NCBI GenBank assembly: GCA_002423495.1
Contig: DIWN01000098.1
Location: forward strand, 17,266 to 41,855
Origin: Anaerolineaceae bacterium UBA6105
GTDB lineage: Bacteria > Chloroflexota > Anaerolineae > Anaerolineales > Anaerolineaceae
Direction: 5' to 3'
Length of the DNA: 24,590 bases
A program made the position numbers and the translations under genes. Below the pieces are notes generated by a model. The model did not search any database. It worked only from the letters and a program-made list of their open reading frames with translations, and was not told where the DNA came from. Positions within the stretch are counted from its first letter, which is position 1. Each line of letters opens with the position of its first letter. This document shows positions 1 through 7,621 of this stretch, in pieces.

Positions 1-470
1 TCGCCTAAGCCGGCGTGGGCAGCCAGTGCTTCAAAACCAATGTAATTTGCGCCGTAGAGCCCGGGCAGACCGATCACCTTGCCGCGAAGGTCAGCTGGCT
101 GGCTGATCTGGCTGGTTTTCAGGGAAGCTACCCCAACCGGAAAATCCTTGTACCACTCCCTCACCGAAATCACCGGAAGTCCCTGGGCGCGGCTGAGCAG
201 CACCTGCTCGCCGGAAGCAATCATGAACTGCTGATTATCCGAGCCTATTAGCGCCACCATATCGGCTTCATTGCCATAAGCCAGGCTCACTTCAATGCCA
301 TATTTGGCAAAATAGCCCTTCTCAATCGCCACATAAAAAGGCGCGAACTGCACGTTGGGAATGTAGGTCAGGTTGAGCGTGACTTTTGTGACGGCAGGTT
401 CTGGCGTGGCTGGTTTGCAGGCGGTCAGTGCCAGACAGAGGATTAGTGTGAGAAACATTACACGTTTCAT
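1..470 (-). CDS. ABC transporter substrate-binding lipoprotein (NMT1/SsuA-like), partial
   Basis: The reading frame opens at the ATG at 470 and runs off the left edge, so only about 156 N-terminal residues are visible. The N-terminus MKRVMFLTLILCLALTAC is a lipoprotein signal peptide with lipobox LTAC and lipidated Cys18. A short Pro/Thr linker follows, then a periplasmic-binding fold start typical of the NMT1/THI5 and SsuA/TauA family: an N-terminal strand, then FAPFYVAIEKGYFAKYGIEV near residues 43-62. It would capture a small nitrogen-, sulfur- or vitamin-type solute and deliver it to the permease encoded 10 bp upstream. Thiamin pyrimidine (ThiY) and riboflavin (RibY, known in Chloroflexi) are family possibilities; the sequence does not decide the ligand. 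The ATPase is not in view and may lie beyond the left edge. Confidence 0.88.
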   Translation of the reverse strand, partial: MKRVMFLTLILCLALTACKPATPEPAVTKVTLNLTYIPNVQFAPFYVAIEKGYFAKYGIEVSLAYGNEADMVALIGSDNQQFMIASGEQVLLSRAQGLPVISVREWYKDFPVGVASLKTSQISQPADLRGKVIGLPGLYGANYIGFEALAAHAGLG

Positions 471-480
471 TTAACTCTCC

Positions 481-1293
481 TTAAACTTCTTTGCGCCAGG
501 TTTGCCAGGATAAAACTCTGTTTTCAAGCAGCAGCACCAACCCGTAGAGGCTGGCTGCCAGTAATACCAGACAAATGACGGCAACGAAGACCAGAGCGGT
601 GTCATATTGACCGCGCCCAACGTTGATCAGAAAGCCCAGACCGCGGTCTGAGGCTACCAACTCTCCCACAATCGCGCCGATCACCGACAAGCTTGCCCCC
701 ACGCGCAGCCCGCCAAGAAAGACCGGCAGTGCCGCGGGTATCTCGAGATAGCGCAGGGTCTGGGCAGGAGTTGCCCGCAGAGATTCCATCACTTCGCGCA
801 GTTCAGGCGGCACGTCTCTCAGCCCCACCAGCGTGTTGATCAGCACCGGAAAGAAAACTGTCAGAGAGCAAACCAGAACTTTGCTGAGCAAACCGGGTCC
901 AAACCAAATGACCAACAAAGGCGCGATGGCTGCCATGGGGATGGACTGACTGCCCACCAGGAAAGGTGAGAGCAAGCGTTCTGCCAGGGGGGACTTGGAT
1001 AGCGCGTAACCGAGCAGAGTGGCCGCGCTGACGCCAAAGAGTAAACCCAGCAGGATCTCTCCAAGCGTGGCAGAAAAGTGCCGCCAGAGCAGACCGGTTC
1101 TGAGCACGTCGAGGAATTTTATGCCCACTTCGGCAGGGCTGGGCAGTATGAAGCCAGGCAAGTTCAAAGCCAATACCAACCCCTGCCAGATCAGCAGAAA
1201 GAGTAATACGGACAAAAGCGTCAGAAGAACGCGGTTTCTGCTAAGGCGCTGCCAAAAATCAGTCTTTATGGTTGAAGATGGAGTCTCTTTCAT
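481..1293 (-). CDS. ABC transporter permease (SsuC/ThiX/RibX-like)
   Basis: This 270-residue inner-membrane protein is of the binding-protein-dependent transport permease family (BPD_transp_1). Hydrophobic segments lie near residues 23-43, 76-96, 109-132, 138-158 and 234-256. The cytoplasmic EAA loop, which docks the ATPase, is seen around residues 165-195 (EVMESLRATPAQTLRYLEIP, then the Gly-Gly-Leu-Arg turn). The length is normal for SsuC-type permeases. It is the first gene of a minus-strand operon and is followed after 10 bp by the binding protein. No Shine-Dalgarno is obvious before the ATG at 1293. No TPP or FMN riboswitch can be recognised in the short leader, so the substrate stays open. 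Confidence 0.9.
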   Translation of the reverse strand: MKETPSSTIKTDFWQRLSRNRVLLTLLSVLLFLLIWQGLVLALNLPGFILPSPAEVGIKFLDVLRTGLLWRHFSATLGEILLGLLFGVSAATLLGYALSKSPLAERLLSPFLVGSQSIPMAAIAPLLVIWFGPGLLSKVLVCSLTVFFPVLINTLVGLRDVPPELREVMESLRATPAQTLRYLEIPAALPVFLGGLRVGASLSVIGAIVGELVASDRGLGFLINVGRGQYDTALVFVAVICLVLLAASLYGLVLLLENRVLSWQTWRKEV

Positions 1294-1325
1294 GGTCGAT
1301 TCGATTATTCCAGATAGTTGAGTAT

Positions 1326-1355
1326 ACGATACTTAGGAGTTTCCTTGTAGGTCAA
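1326..1355 (-). promoter_or_regulatory. Possible promoter of the ABC importer operon
   Basis: On the minus strand TTGACC (1355-1350) is followed after 18 bp by TATCGT (1331-1326), about 33 bp before the permease ATG. The -35 is good and the -10 weak. A nearly symmetric GTATCGTATAC overlaps the -10 and could be an operator, but this is inference. Confidence 0.35.
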
Positions 1356-1366
1356 TGATCTTTGGA

Positions 1367-1397
1367 TTGGAAATCGCGAATTGAATCAGACTATAAT
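1367..1397 (+). promoter_or_regulatory. Putative promoter of the NAD kinase-recN operon
   Basis: A perfect TATAAT lies at 1392-1397. TTGGAA at 1367-1372 is the best -35 (19-bp spacer, long). A start point about 7 nt past the -10 would fall on or next to the ATG at 1405, which predicts a leaderless or nearly leaderless mRNA. Confidence 0.5.
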
Positions 1398-1404
1398 AAA
1401 AGGC

Positions 1405-2286
1405 ATGTATGCAATGACCCCTTTCGTTCCGAAGAATATCCTCCTGATGCCGAATGCTGCCGTGCCAAAAGCCTCTCTTTTGGCAGATCGCATCTCGGCC
1501 TGTTTGAAGACTTATGCTGTGGACCACAATGTCTTTTGCTATGATTACGAGAACCCCACTCAACTTCCCAATATTGAAGGGCACGATCTAATTATCGTCA
1601 TTGGTGGAGATGGCACGCTTCTTAGAGCGGGTCACTTCTGCGCACCCTTAGGTATTCCTTTGTTAGGTGTTCAGGCCGGGCGATTGAGTTTCCTGGTCGA
1701 AATAAACGAAATTGACCTTGAGAGCAACCTTAAGCGTTTGCTCTCCGCAGATTACCGCATTGAAAGACGCATGATGCTCCAGGCTGAGTTTCTGGAAAAA
1801 GGTACAGTGGTAAAACGCTGGGACGTAATCAACGAAGCGCTTATCTCCCGGGGGAGGGATGCCAGACCAATTGAAGTGCGGGTGGATCTTAACGAAGGCT
1901 ATATGATGTCGTACATTGCTGATGGGCTGATTGTGGCAACCGCGACTGGCTCAACAGCTTACGCCCTGGCTGCCGGGGGACCGATCCTCCCGCCAGAATT
2001 GCGCAATATGCTCGTTTTACCCATCGCACCACATCTCTCGCTTGATCGAGCTGTCGTGCTGGCTGAAGGCGCGGTTGTTAACTTACGCGCAATCAGTGAT
2101 TTTGAGGTGGTGCTCAGCGTTGACGGCACGACACCGATCTCTATTGGTCCGGAAAACAGCATCCGCGTTACAGCAAACAAAAAATCCCTGCTGATGGCGC
2201 GATTTGGTGAACCCAACTACTTTTATCGCGATCTTGCCGGCATTCTACAGCGGAATCCGATCCTTGAAATGGAATCCAATGACTGA
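1405..2286 (+). CDS. nadK: NAD kinase
   Basis: Phosphorylates NAD+ to NADP+ with ATP or polyphosphate in the cytosol. Diagnostic motifs are present: the GGDGT nucleotide-binding motif near residues 67-71 followed by LLR, the PLLGVQAGRLSFL segment, the INEALI active-site Asn-Glu, and DGLIVATATGSTAYALAAGG. The family usually has GINxGRLGFL, so the Gln and Ser are small departures. The start is a choice: ATG 1405 (293 residues) sits 7 nt after a TATAAT and suits a leaderless message, whereas ATG 1414 (290 residues) has AAAGG 10 nt upstream. A TTG at 1381 lies inside the promoter and is unlikely. It is the first gene of a plus-strand operon with the membrane protein and recN, a common nadK-recN neighbourhood. 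Confidence 0.95.
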   Translation: MYAMTPFVPKNILLMPNAAVPKASLLADRISACLKTYAVDHNVFCYDYENPTQLPNIEGHDLIIVIGGDGTLLRAGHFCAPLGIPLLGVQAGRLSFLVEINEIDLESNLKRLLSADYRIERRMMLQAEFLEKGTVVKRWDVINEALISRGRDARPIEVRVDLNEGYMMSYIADGLIVATATGSTAYALAAGGPILPPELRNMLVLPIAPHLSLDRAVVLAEGAVVNLRAISDFEVVLSVDGTTPISIGPENSIRVTANKKSLLMARFGEPNYFYRDLAGILQRNPILEMESND

Positions 2287-2812
2287 ACAAGACCCAATCG
2301 CTGATCCCATGACGATCCCTGTAGAAGAAGTTCAACTGCGCTGCAACCGCTGCAATAAACCCATCACCCCTGCCACTGCGATCCTGACGGAAACTGGCTA
2401 TCGCTGCGCTGAGTGTGTGCGCGCGCAGCAGCGTGTTTTTGATACGACCAAAAAGCTTGACCCATTTTTGGGCTTTGCTGTTGCCGCACTGATTTCTTTT
2501 GCCGGCAGCTGGCTGGCAGGCAGGCTTGGGTTCTTTACGATTCTGGTCGCTCCGGCAATTGGTACCTTGATCACCAATGCTGTGCGGCTGGTGGTTAATC
2601 GCAGGCGCAGCAAGGCGCTCAACACCGCGGTGCTGGCTGGCGCTATTGTTGGCGCGCTGCCTTTGCTGATCATGGCGATTGTGCCGTTGCTGAGAGGTTC
2701 AGGACTGCTTTTGACGGGAGGCGGCAACCTCTTGCCGCTGATTTGGCGGGTGGTTTATGCTGCCCTGGTATCTTCCTCGGCTTATGCTCAAGCCAAAGGA
2801 TTGCGTCTTTGA
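2279..2812 (+). CDS. Zinc-ribbon integral membrane protein of unknown function
   Basis: The ATG at 2279 overlaps the last 8 bases of the NAD kinase gene, which indicates translational coupling; an upstream in-frame GTG inside nadK is less likely. The 177-residue product has an N-terminal treble-clef/zinc-ribbon pattern C22-x2-C25 and C43-x2-C46. It continues with about four hydrophobic segments (roughly 62-80, 84-105, 115-137 and 150-172), with an Arg-rich loop at 104-111 (RLVVNRRR). No catalytic motif is visible and I do not recognise a named family. The zinc domain would face the cytoplasm if the positive-inside rule holds. Its place between nadK and recN suggests co-expression rather than a shared pathway. 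Confidence 0.85.
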   Translation: MTEQDPIADPMTIPVEEVQLRCNRCNKPITPATAILTETGYRCAECVRAQQRVFDTTKKLDPFLGFAVAALISFAGSWLAGRLGFFTILVAPAIGTLITNAVRLVVNRRRSKALNTAVLAGAIVGALPLLIMAIVPLLRGSGLLLTGGGNLLPLIWRVVYAALVSSSAYAQAKGLRL

Positions 2813-2818
2813 GGTCTT

Positions 2819-4546
2819 ATGCTTGAAGAACTGCGCATTCGCGATTTTGCCATTATTGACGATCTGACACTCCAGTTCACCTCCGGATTGGTGGTTTTCA
2901 CCGGTGAGACTGGCGCGGGCAAGTCCATCATCCTGGACGCGTTGGGAGCAATCCTTGGCGCGCGGGTGGACACCACAAGCATTCGCAAAGGCGCAGACCG
3001 GGCGATTTTGGAAGGCTTTTTCCGCCTGGATGGACCTGAACGTGAGCCGATCACCGCTCTGCTGGAGCGTGAGGGTTTGCTGGAAGAGCCGGATCGCCTA
3101 TGGCTCGGGCGTGAGATTCGGGCTGAAGGGCGAACGATTGCCCGCGTGAACGGACGGACGGTTAGTTTGAGCGTTCAGTCTGAGATCGGTGAAGCTTTGG
3201 TGGACGTGCATGGGCAATCTGACCACCTCTCCTTGTTAAAAGTAAGACATCACCGCGATTTGCTTGACCGATTCGCGCATGACCAGAAAAATCTCAGCAC
3301 TTATCAGAGTCAGTTCAAGGACTGGTCGATTCTGGGAAAGCAGTTAAACGAACTGCATGCCATTGAACAGACCGCCCGCGACAGAGCGGATATGCTGAAA
3401 TACCAGATCCAGGAAATCGGAGACGCGCGCATCAAGCTGGACGAGGAAGAAGGCCTGGCACAAGAGCGCGTTCGCCTGATGAATGCCGAAACCTTGAGCT
3501 CTCTCAGCCAATCCGCGCTTGTTTTGCTGGATGAAGGCCCAGAGGGCGGATCGGCTGCCACGGACCTGCTTGGGCAAGCCGCGCACGACCTGGCAGAACT
3601 TGCCCGTATCGACCCGCAAATGCAGGATTTGGCGCAGCAAGCAGAAGACGCGCTCAGCTCTGTTTCTGATCTGACCTATGAATTGGGCGGCTACGTGGAG
3701 GGAATCGAGTTTAATCCAAGCCGCCTGGATCAGATTGAAGAACGTCTCGATCTTTTTAACCGCCTGAAACGAAAATATGGTGGTTCTCTGGCTTCGGCGC
3801 TGGCACATTTAGAGGCTTCCACGCTTGAATTAGAAAAAGTGGAAGGCGTAGAAGAGCAGATTAAGGAAGTGGAGCAAAAATTATCCCAGTTAAAGGAAAA
3901 GCTCAGCAAGTCAGCTTTGCAGCTCTCAGAACAGCGTAAAATGGCTGCCAGCCAGCTTTCTGAAGGCGTGGAAGAGCAGCTTCACCTGCTTGAGATGGAA
4001 AAAGCTCGCTTCCAGGTTGACCTTACTGTGACGGACGCGGAGCAAGGGTTGGAGTTTAACGGTCAAAAGCTGGCATTTGATTCCGGTGGTGTGGACCAGA
4101 TCGAGTTTTTGATTGAAACCAACCCGGGCGAAGGCTTTAAACCACTTGCAAAGACTGCTTCAGGAGGTGAGACCTCGCGTTTGATGCTGGCGCTCAAGAC
4201 TGTGCTGGCAGAGGTGGATCATATCCCGACCCTGGTCTTTGATGAAATTGACAGCGGAATTGGTGGCAGGGTAGGCATGACAGTGGGTGAGATGCTCTGG
4301 CACCTCGGCAAACAGCACCAGGTATTGTGTGTTACGCATTTACCCCAGCTGGCAGCTTTTGGAGACCTGCACTTTCATGTCAGCAAGCGCAATGAGGATG
4401 GACGTACCGCCACACAGGTGGAACAGTTACAGGGAGAGGCGCGCGTGGAAGAATTGGCGGCCATGCTTGGCGCAAGCACATCTGTCACATTAGAATCTGC
4501 GCGCGAAATTTTACATAAAGTTTCTCAAAAAACTAGTACAATATAG
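2819..4546 (+). CDS. recN: DNA repair protein RecN
   Basis: An SMC-like ATPase for double-strand-break repair in the cytosol. The 575-residue length is normal. The N-terminal half-ATPase carries Walker A GETGAGKS at residues 29-36. A long central helical arm with heptad-like Glu/Lys/Leu content follows, most clearly at 330-390. The C-terminal half-ATPase has the ABC signature ASGGETSRLMLALK near 446, Walker B LVFDEIDSGIGG near 471, and the VTHLPQLAAF switch-region His. The start ATG is 6 nt after the preceding stop, and GAGG overlaps that stop as the ribosome-binding site. It is the last gene of the nadK operon. No SOS (LexA) box was recognised nearby. Confidence 0.97.
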   Translation: MLEELRIRDFAIIDDLTLQFTSGLVVFTGETGAGKSIILDALGAILGARVDTTSIRKGADRAILEGFFRLDGPEREPITALLEREGLLEEPDRLWLGREIRAEGRTIARVNGRTVSLSVQSEIGEALVDVHGQSDHLSLLKVRHHRDLLDRFAHDQKNLSTYQSQFKDWSILGKQLNELHAIEQTARDRADMLKYQIQEIGDARIKLDEEEGLAQERVRLMNAETLSSLSQSALVLLDEGPEGGSAATDLLGQAAHDLAELARIDPQMQDLAQQAEDALSSVSDLTYELGGYVEGIEFNPSRLDQIEERLDLFNRLKRKYGGSLASALAHLEASTLELEKVEGVEEQIKEVEQKLSQLKEKLSKSALQLSEQRKMAASQLSEGVEEQLHLLEMEKARFQVDLTVTDAEQGLEFNGQKLAFDSGGVDQIEFLIETNPGEGFKPLAKTASGGETSRLMLALKTVLAEVDHIPTLVFDEIDSGIGGRVGMTVGEMLWHLGKQHQVLCVTHLPQLAAFGDLHFHVSKRNEDGRTATQVEQLQGEARVEELAAMLGASTSVTLESAREILHKVSQKTSTI

Positions 4547-4622
4547 CCATACATCTCAGCTTTAATCATTACTTATTAACAACCTCATCATAAAGTGCAC
4601 GGATTGTGCTGAAAGGGACGAT

Positions 4623-5882
4623 ATGACCAATCTGGACGAAGTTCTTGCAGTTATCTTAGGTGGAGGTCAGGGCAAGCGGCTCTATCCGCTTACTGCTGAG
4701 CGGGCTAAGCCGGCTGTCCCGATTGCCGGGAAATATCGCTTGATTGATATTCCTATTAGCAATTGCATTAATTCAGGCATCTATAAAATTTCTGTTTTGA
4801 CTCAATTTCTCTCGGTTTCCTTGCACCGGCACATTACCCGTACCTACAATTTTGATAACTTCCACGGAGGGTGGGTGCAGGTTTGGGCGGCAGAGCAAAC
4901 CATCGAAAACACTGACTGGTATCAGGGTACTGCCGATGCAGTTCGCAAGCAGATCCTTGAGATCCGTTCCAGTCGCGCGAAATATATAGTGATCCTGGCG
5001 GGGGACCATCTTTACCGTATGGACTATTCAAAGATGGTAGATTTTCACGTAGCTAACAATGCGGATATCACCGTGGCAGTGCAACCTGTGCTCAAAGAGG
5101 ACGCGTTCCGCTTTGGCATCCTCAAGCGTGACGAAGATGGACGTATCACCGACTTTGCCGAAAAGCCCAAAGATCCGGATCTGCTTTCCAGGTTAGTCAG
5201 CCGTGACGATCCCGAATCGCCCTATCTTGGTTCGATGGGCATCTACATCTTCAATGTGGACCTGCTAACGGATGTGCTGCGGCCCGATTACACCGATCAT
5301 AAGTTTGATGATTTTGGTGGAGATATCATCCCACACTTGATCCGCACGGGTAAGCGCGTTTTTGGCTATAACTTCGAAGGATACTGGCGCGATATTGGAA
5401 CAATCCGCACTTTTTATGACACCAACCTTGAGTTGGCTGAGGAGCATCCGGAGTTTGACTTCTTCGATCCTGACCACCCCATCTTTACCCACCCACGATA
5501 TTTGCCCGGCTCGCGCGTGACTGGAACGACATGCAAGAGTGTTCTTCTGGCCGAAGGCAGCGCTATTGAGGACGCTGTTCTGGAGCACTCACTTATCGGG
5601 CTGCGAAGTGTCATTGGGGGCGGCACAGAAATAAAGGACACCATCGTAATGGGTGCAGACTGGTATGGCAATCAAGCTAATGGTGCGCCGCTTGGAATTG
5701 GCCGCAACTGCAAAATTCAAGGCGCGATCATTGATAAAAACGCCAGCATTGGCGATAACGTCATTATCAAACCTTTCCCCGCAGATCGCGAAGTGGATCA
5801 CGCTCTCTATAAGGTACGGGAAGGCGTTGTGGTGATTCCAAAGAACACCACCATTCCGGCCGGGACGATCATCCAACCGTGA
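4623..5882 (+). CDS. glgC: Glucose-1-phosphate adenylyltransferase (ADP-glucose pyrophosphorylase)
   Basis: Makes ADP-glucose from ATP and glucose-1-phosphate, the committed step of bacterial glycogen synthesis. The 419 residues start with the nucleotide-binding loop GGGQGKRLYPLT, then RAKPAVPIAGKYRLIDIPIS and NCINSGI. A typical GlgC has an Arg/Gly where this one has Gln (GGGxGTRL), a conservative variation. The middle shows the AGDHLYRMDY catalytic Asp region and FAEKP glucose-1-phosphate site. The C-terminal part has the left-handed beta-helix hexads with GTEIKDTIVMGADWY and the final IPKNTTIPAGTII. AAAGGGA at 4612-4618 is the ribosome-binding site. No other glg genes are in view, and the gene ends just before a strong terminator. 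Confidence 0.97.
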   Translation: MTNLDEVLAVILGGGQGKRLYPLTAERAKPAVPIAGKYRLIDIPISNCINSGIYKISVLTQFLSVSLHRHITRTYNFDNFHGGWVQVWAAEQTIENTDWYQGTADAVRKQILEIRSSRAKYIVILAGDHLYRMDYSKMVDFHVANNADITVAVQPVLKEDAFRFGILKRDEDGRITDFAEKPKDPDLLSRLVSRDDPESPYLGSMGIYIFNVDLLTDVLRPDYTDHKFDDFGGDIIPHLIRTGKRVFGYNFEGYWRDIGTIRTFYDTNLELAEEHPEFDFFDPDHPIFTHPRYLPGSRVTGTTCKSVLLAEGSAIEDAVLEHSLIGLRSVIGGGTEIKDTIVMGADWYGNQANGAPLGIGRNCKIQGAIIDKNASIGDNVIIKPFPADREVDHALYKVREGVVVIPKNTTIPAGTIIQP

Positions 5883-5896
5883 CCTAAAATTGAACC

Positions 5897-5930
5897 AAAA
5901 GGGCTCTGGCATCGCCAGAGCCCTTTTTTA
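5897..5930. terminator. Bidirectional intrinsic terminator
   Basis: A 10-bp perfect GC-rich stem (GGGCTCTGGC / GCCAGAGCCC, loop ATC) is flanked by AAAA on the left and a T-run on the right. It works on both strands and separates convergent glgC (ends 5882) and the SpoU gene (ends 5935). Confidence 0.93.
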
Positions 5931-5934
5931 TCCA

Positions 5935-6579
5935 TCACAATCCCAATAAGCGATAGACAGCAACACCAAAAGCGATGGATACATTCAGCGAGGTTTTATT
6001 GCCGGACATAGGTATGTACAACACCTGATCTGCGATTCGCAGGATGGCGGGATCGACTCCGGCAGGTTCGCTGCCGATCACCAGGGCTACCTGCCTTGGT
6101 GAGGGGACTCTAAATTGAAATTCCTGCAGCGAAAAAGCGTCCGGAGTAAATTCAAGCGCAAGGATCAGGCACTTATTGGATTTAAGTTCGGCTAATTTCT
6201 CAGGCAGATTAGGGTGGGAGCTCCACTTCATGCTATTTTCAGCCCCCAAAGCGGTTTTGCTGATGGTTGGCTGTTCATCAGGGGTGGGGGTGATCCCACC
6301 GAGCAGCAGTTCTGAGAGGCCGGCTCCATCTGCGGTGCGAAAGATTGCGCCGACATTATATGCTGAGCGGATATTATCGAGCGCACCAATCAATTCGAAC
6401 CCAGGCTTTGGTGCGGCGGGGGGCTTTTGGGCGAGAACGCCAGCGTCTTGTCTTTTAAGAGGCGCACCGCAGCGCGGACAGTAGCGACCGTCATACAATT
6501 CAGCGTCCAGGGGAAAGCGCAGTTTGCAGCGAAAATTCGTACACTCGAAAAAAACGTAATTTGATTTTGCGATTTGCAT
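5935..6579 (-). CDS. SpoU/TrmH-family RNA 2'-O-methyltransferase with N-terminal zinc ribbon
   Basis: An AdoMet-dependent RNA ribose methyltransferase of the SPOUT (trefoil-knot) class. All three SpoU motifs are clear: motif 1 NIRSAYNVGAIFRTADGAG near residues 69-87, motif 2 LVIGSEPAGVDPAIL, and motif 3 IPMSGNKTSLNVSIAFGVAVY at the C-terminus. The N-terminal 45 residues form a zinc ribbon (C13, C18, C34, C37), joined by an Ala/Pro linker. This differs from the usual L30e-like N-terminal substrate domain of TrmH/RlmB relatives, so target RNA recognition probably depends on the zinc domain. At 214 residues it is short for RlmB. The substrate (tRNA or rRNA position) cannot be read from the sequence. 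Confidence 0.92.
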   Translation of the reverse strand: MQIAKSNYVFFECTNFRCKLRFPLDAELYDGRYCPRCGAPLKRQDAGVLAQKPPAAPKPGFELIGALDNIRSAYNVGAIFRTADGAGLSELLLGGITPTPDEQPTISKTALGAENSMKWSSHPNLPEKLAELKSNKCLILALEFTPDAFSLQEFQFRVPSPRQVALVIGSEPAGVDPAILRIADQVLYIPMSGNKTSLNVSIAFGVAVYRLLGL

Positions 6580-6610
6580 AAAGCAATTTTACTTCCGGGG
6601 GATTAAAAGT

Positions 6611-6649
6611 GTTAGGCGCCTGGGTGAGGGGGGCACCCAAGCGCCTAAC
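6611..6649. terminator. Long stem-loop between deacetylase and SpoU genes
   Basis: A 9-bp stem (GTTAGGCGC / GCGCCTAAC), one C-A mismatch, then a 6-bp stem (TGGGTG / CACCCA) around a 7-nt G-rich loop. On the minus strand it is followed by ACTTTTAATC. It can terminate the deacetylase message, whose stop lies 120 bp upstream in that direction. It also lies exactly at the predicted start of the SpoU transcript, so a leader role is possible. Confidence 0.65.
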
Positions 6650-6656
6650 TCTTTAT

Positions 6657-6684
6657 AGTATACAAGATAATCGCAAAATTGCAA
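6657..6684 (-). promoter_or_regulatory. Promoter of the SpoU methyltransferase gene
   Basis: On the minus strand TTGCAA (6684-6679), a 16-bp spacer and TATACT (6662-6657). The predicted start point near 6650 coincides with the first base of the stem-loop at 6649-6611. The 5' leader to the ATG at 6579 is about 70 nt. Confidence 0.65.
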
Positions 6685-6769
6685 GGAAAAATTCCGTTTG
6701 GTGATAAATTTTACGAAATTCCTACAAAGGTTAATCTGTTGTTAATATTGCTCTCTAGCATTACAAAAC

Positions 6770-7564
6770 TCAGCCGCCGATAATTGCCTGCCCTGCTTCG
6801 GTGCAGTAGGGCAGAATCTCATACCCTTGCATGATCAGCTCGTGCAAGACCAGGTCCAGCGATTCGATCGTGTTTTGGCGGTCTTCCCCACCATCATGAA
6901 AGAGAATGACTCTGTCGGGCTGCAGTTTGTTGGAAAAATTCGCCAGAATCGCTTCAGGAGCGAGCCCTGCCCAGTCGCGGGTATCGAGATTCCACATTGA
7001 GATACTGTAACCCATGCCCATCGCATAAGAGTAAACAGTCTCGTTGGCCTTACCGTAAGGCGGTCGCAGACATTTTGTCAATTGACCTGCGAGCTCCGGG
7101 TGGTCTTTGAGGGCGTTTCGTATTGCTTGATAGGTGTCGTCTAGTTCAAGAGAAAAGCTGCCATAACTAAGCGTAGTTAAATCGATATGGTTGTAACTGT
7201 GGTTTGCTAGTGTATTGCCGTCACTGGCGATCTGCAGAACGGTATCCTGAAAAGAAGCCGCATTGCGACCGATCATATAAAAGGTCGCATTAGCCTCGTA
7301 CTTTCGCAAGATTCCAAGCACCTGTGGCGACCAGACAGGATCAGGGCCGTCATCGAAGGTGAGGTAGACCTTTTTATCCGGATCAGCGGTGGGCAATGGC
7401 TCTGTGTTAATTTGATCCTGAACCAAAGACTTGGTCCAGCTATCAACAAAAGCGCTTAAGGCCTCAGTTTGATCAGTCTCAGAACCCGGATCAGCGTGAA
7501 CTGAACCCGAAAGGGGGAGCGCCAGGATTAAAGCCATCGTTATCAAAAGCCAAATATTCTTCAT
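6770..7564 (-). CDS. Secreted polysaccharide deacetylase (NodB domain, CE4)
   Basis: A metal-dependent N- or O-deacetylase acting outside the membrane on peptidoglycan, chitin-like or exopolysaccharide substrates. A signal peptide covers residues 1-24 (cleavage probably after SVHA). The NodB motifs are in order: TFDDGP with Asp71/Asp72, the metal-binding HSYNH (His122, His126), RPPYG at 167-171, DTRDW at 194-198, and LFHDGG with His223. All catalytic residues are intact and the 264-residue length is standard for a single-domain enzyme. No anchor is seen, so the product is exported. It has its own strong promoter with a near-leaderless start (no Shine-Dalgarno before the ATG at 7564). Preference between peptidoglycan-GlcNAc and other glycans is not determinable here. 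Confidence 0.93.
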   Translation of the reverse strand: MKNIWLLITMALILALPLSGSVHADPGSETDQTEALSAFVDSWTKSLVQDQINTEPLPTADPDKKVYLTFDDGPDPVWSPQVLGILRKYEANATFYMIGRNAASFQDTVLQIASDGNTLANHSYNHIDLTTLSYGSFSLELDDTYQAIRNALKDHPELAGQLTKCLRPPYGKANETVYSYAMGMGYSISMWNLDTRDWAGLAPEAILANFSNKLQPDRVILFHDGGEDRQNTIESLDLVLHELIMQGYEILPYCTEAGQAIIGG

Positions 7565-7578
7565 TATCGCTTAGGTAC

Positions 7579-7606
7579 ATTATAGTAGGGCACCTCTAAT
7601 TTGCAA
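7579..7606 (-). promoter_or_regulatory. Promoter of the polysaccharide deacetylase gene
   Basis: Minus-strand TTGCAA (7606-7601), 16-bp spacer, TATAAT (7584-7579). The transcript should start about 8 nt before the ATG at 7564, too short for a ribosome-binding site. It has the same TTGCAA-N16-TATAxT layout as the SpoU promoter. Confidence 0.7.
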
Positions 7607-7621
7607 GGCGCTGTCCAGTGA

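Noticed and set aside
15..251. Plus-strand ORF at the left edge.
   Set aside because: It is the antisense shadow of the substrate-binding lipoprotein, which has a signal peptide and family motifs.
1294..1404. TPP or FMN riboswitch ahead of the ABC importer.
   Set aside because: The gap is too short and lacks the conserved riboswitch core sequences.
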